In this document: positions 5,781-6,253 of the stretch, one piece after another
How positions within the stretch are numbered: the stretch's first letter is position 1
Layout of the letters: every line of letters begins with the position of its first letter
Program-made: the position numbers and the translations under genes
Assembly (NCBI GenBank): GCA_011330545.1
Contig: DRQI01000112.1
Span: forward strand, 1-6,253
Source of the DNA: Flavobacteriia bacterium
GTDB taxonomy: Bacteria > Bacteroidota > Bacteroidia > Flavobacteriales > Flavobacteriaceae
Length of the DNA: 6,253 nucleotides
Reading direction: 5' to 3'
The notes under the pieces: generated by a model
What the model was told of the DNA's origin: nothing
The model's database searches: none
The model's input: the letters and a program-made list of their open reading frames with translations, nothing else

Positions 5781-6253
5781 ATGATACGAAAACTACTATT
5801 TAAAAAGTTGTTGTTTTTCTGTGTTTTTTTGTTGCCTTTAAGCATATTGGCACAAACAATTTCCGGAAAAGTAACAGACAGTAATGGAGAAGTAATTCCT
5901 TTTGCAAGTATTGTACAAAAAGGAACCACAAATGGTACCACTTCTGACGGAGATGGTAATTTTAGCCTAAAAGTCAATCAATTACCTGTAACTATCTTGG
6001 TCTCTTCATTAGGTTTCACTACCAAAGAAGAAGTTGTTTCTTCTGAAGAAGCCGTTACCATAGTACTTAGCGAAGATGCTGTTAGTTTGGATGAGGTGGT
6101 GGTAACCGGTTTGGCATCTTCTATCAAAAGGTCAAACCTAGCAAATGCCGTATCTACGGTATCTGCCGAAGATCTGGTTGGAAAAACTGCTCAAACTTCA
6201 GTAGATGGGGCTTTGTACGGTAAATTAACCGGGGTTAATATCATTTCTTCATC
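5781..6253 (+). CDS. TonB-dependent outer-membrane receptor, SusC/RagA type (partial, N-terminal 157 residues)
   Basis: The gene starts at ATG 5781 and is still open at the right edge, so only the N-terminus is seen. A clear Sec signal peptide (MIRKLLFKKLLFFCVFLLPL, then SILA) should be cut after about residue 24. It is followed by a CarboxypepD_reg-like domain at about 26-97 (ISGKVTDSNGEVIPFASIV, then GTTSDGDGNFSL and VSSLGFTTKE). A LDEVVVTG segment near 103-110 follows, as is usual at the junction to the plug. The plug domain begins with NAVSTVSAEDL and DGALYGKLTGVNI. This order is typical of the roughly 1000-residue Bacteroidota TonB-dependent transporters, which import large or scarce substrates across the outer membrane using TonB-ExbBD energy. 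The substrate cannot be told from this part, and whether a susD partner follows lies outside the window. It is transcribed divergently from moxR, so a functional link to Bat is not implied beyond shared upstream DNA. Confidence 0.93.
   Translation, partial: MIRKLLFKKLLFFCVFLLPLSILAQTISGKVTDSNGEVIPFASIVQKGTTNGTTSDGDGNFSLKVNQLPVTILVSSLGFTTKEEVVSSEEAVTIVLSEDAVSLDEVVVTGLASSIKRSNLANAVSTVSAEDLVGKTAQTSVDGALYGKLTGVNIISS

Noticed and set aside
5756..5977. Minus-strand open frame over the start of the TonB-dependent receptor
   Set aside because: It is antisense to a clear signal peptide and CarboxypepD_reg-like domain, with no recognisable features of its own.

Overview
The window is AT-rich and looks like the chromosome of a member of the Bacteroidota, most likely the Flavobacteriia. 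Three things point there: a MoxR / DUF58 / BatA / BatB gene series, promoter-like TTTG and TAnnTTTG boxes instead of sigma-70 boxes, and a SusC/RagA-type TonB-dependent receptor with an N-terminal CarboxypepD_reg-like domain. Start codons lack clear Shine-Dalgarno sequences, which also fits the phylum.

About 5.5 kb on the minus strand is one Bat (Bacteroides aerotolerance-type) operon, read from right to left: moxR AAA+ ATPase (5509-4505), DUF58 protein (4413-3541), a 584-residue BatD/DUF4381-like membrane protein (3544-1790), batA (1806-802), a small four-helix-bundle (S23-family) protein (756-376), and the 5' third of batB (325 to beyond base 1). The MoxR ATPase probably remodels or loads the von Willebrand factor A proteins. 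DUF58 would be the cytosolic VWA partner and BatA/BatB the membrane-anchored ones, with the BatD-like protein as an envelope partner. Two junctions overlap (ATGA between DUF58 and the BatD-like gene, 17 bp between that gene and batA), indicating translational coupling.

The operon's tight packing is broken in two places, moxR/DUF58 and batA/four-helix/batB. Both spacers carry relatives of the same AT-rich 16-17-mer (GTGTATTTGTTTA-type). Four perfect tandem copies lie between the four-helix gene and batB, and single, nearly identical copies lie at 776-792 and 4475-4491. The four-helix gene sits where batA and batB would normally adjoin, so it looks like an inserted cargo gene.

To the right, a 271-bp divergent intergenic region (5510-5780) holds a plausible promoter for each direction and a 10-bp motif (AATGGCAAGT) present once per direction in the same orientation relative to each gene. 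It leads into the start of a plus-strand TonB-dependent receptor (5781 to beyond the end of the window).

I do not see a wholly new system. The most unusual points are the repeat-flanked four-helix insertion, the odd N-terminal leader and extra C-terminal domain of the BatD-like protein, and the paired motif in the divergent promoter region.
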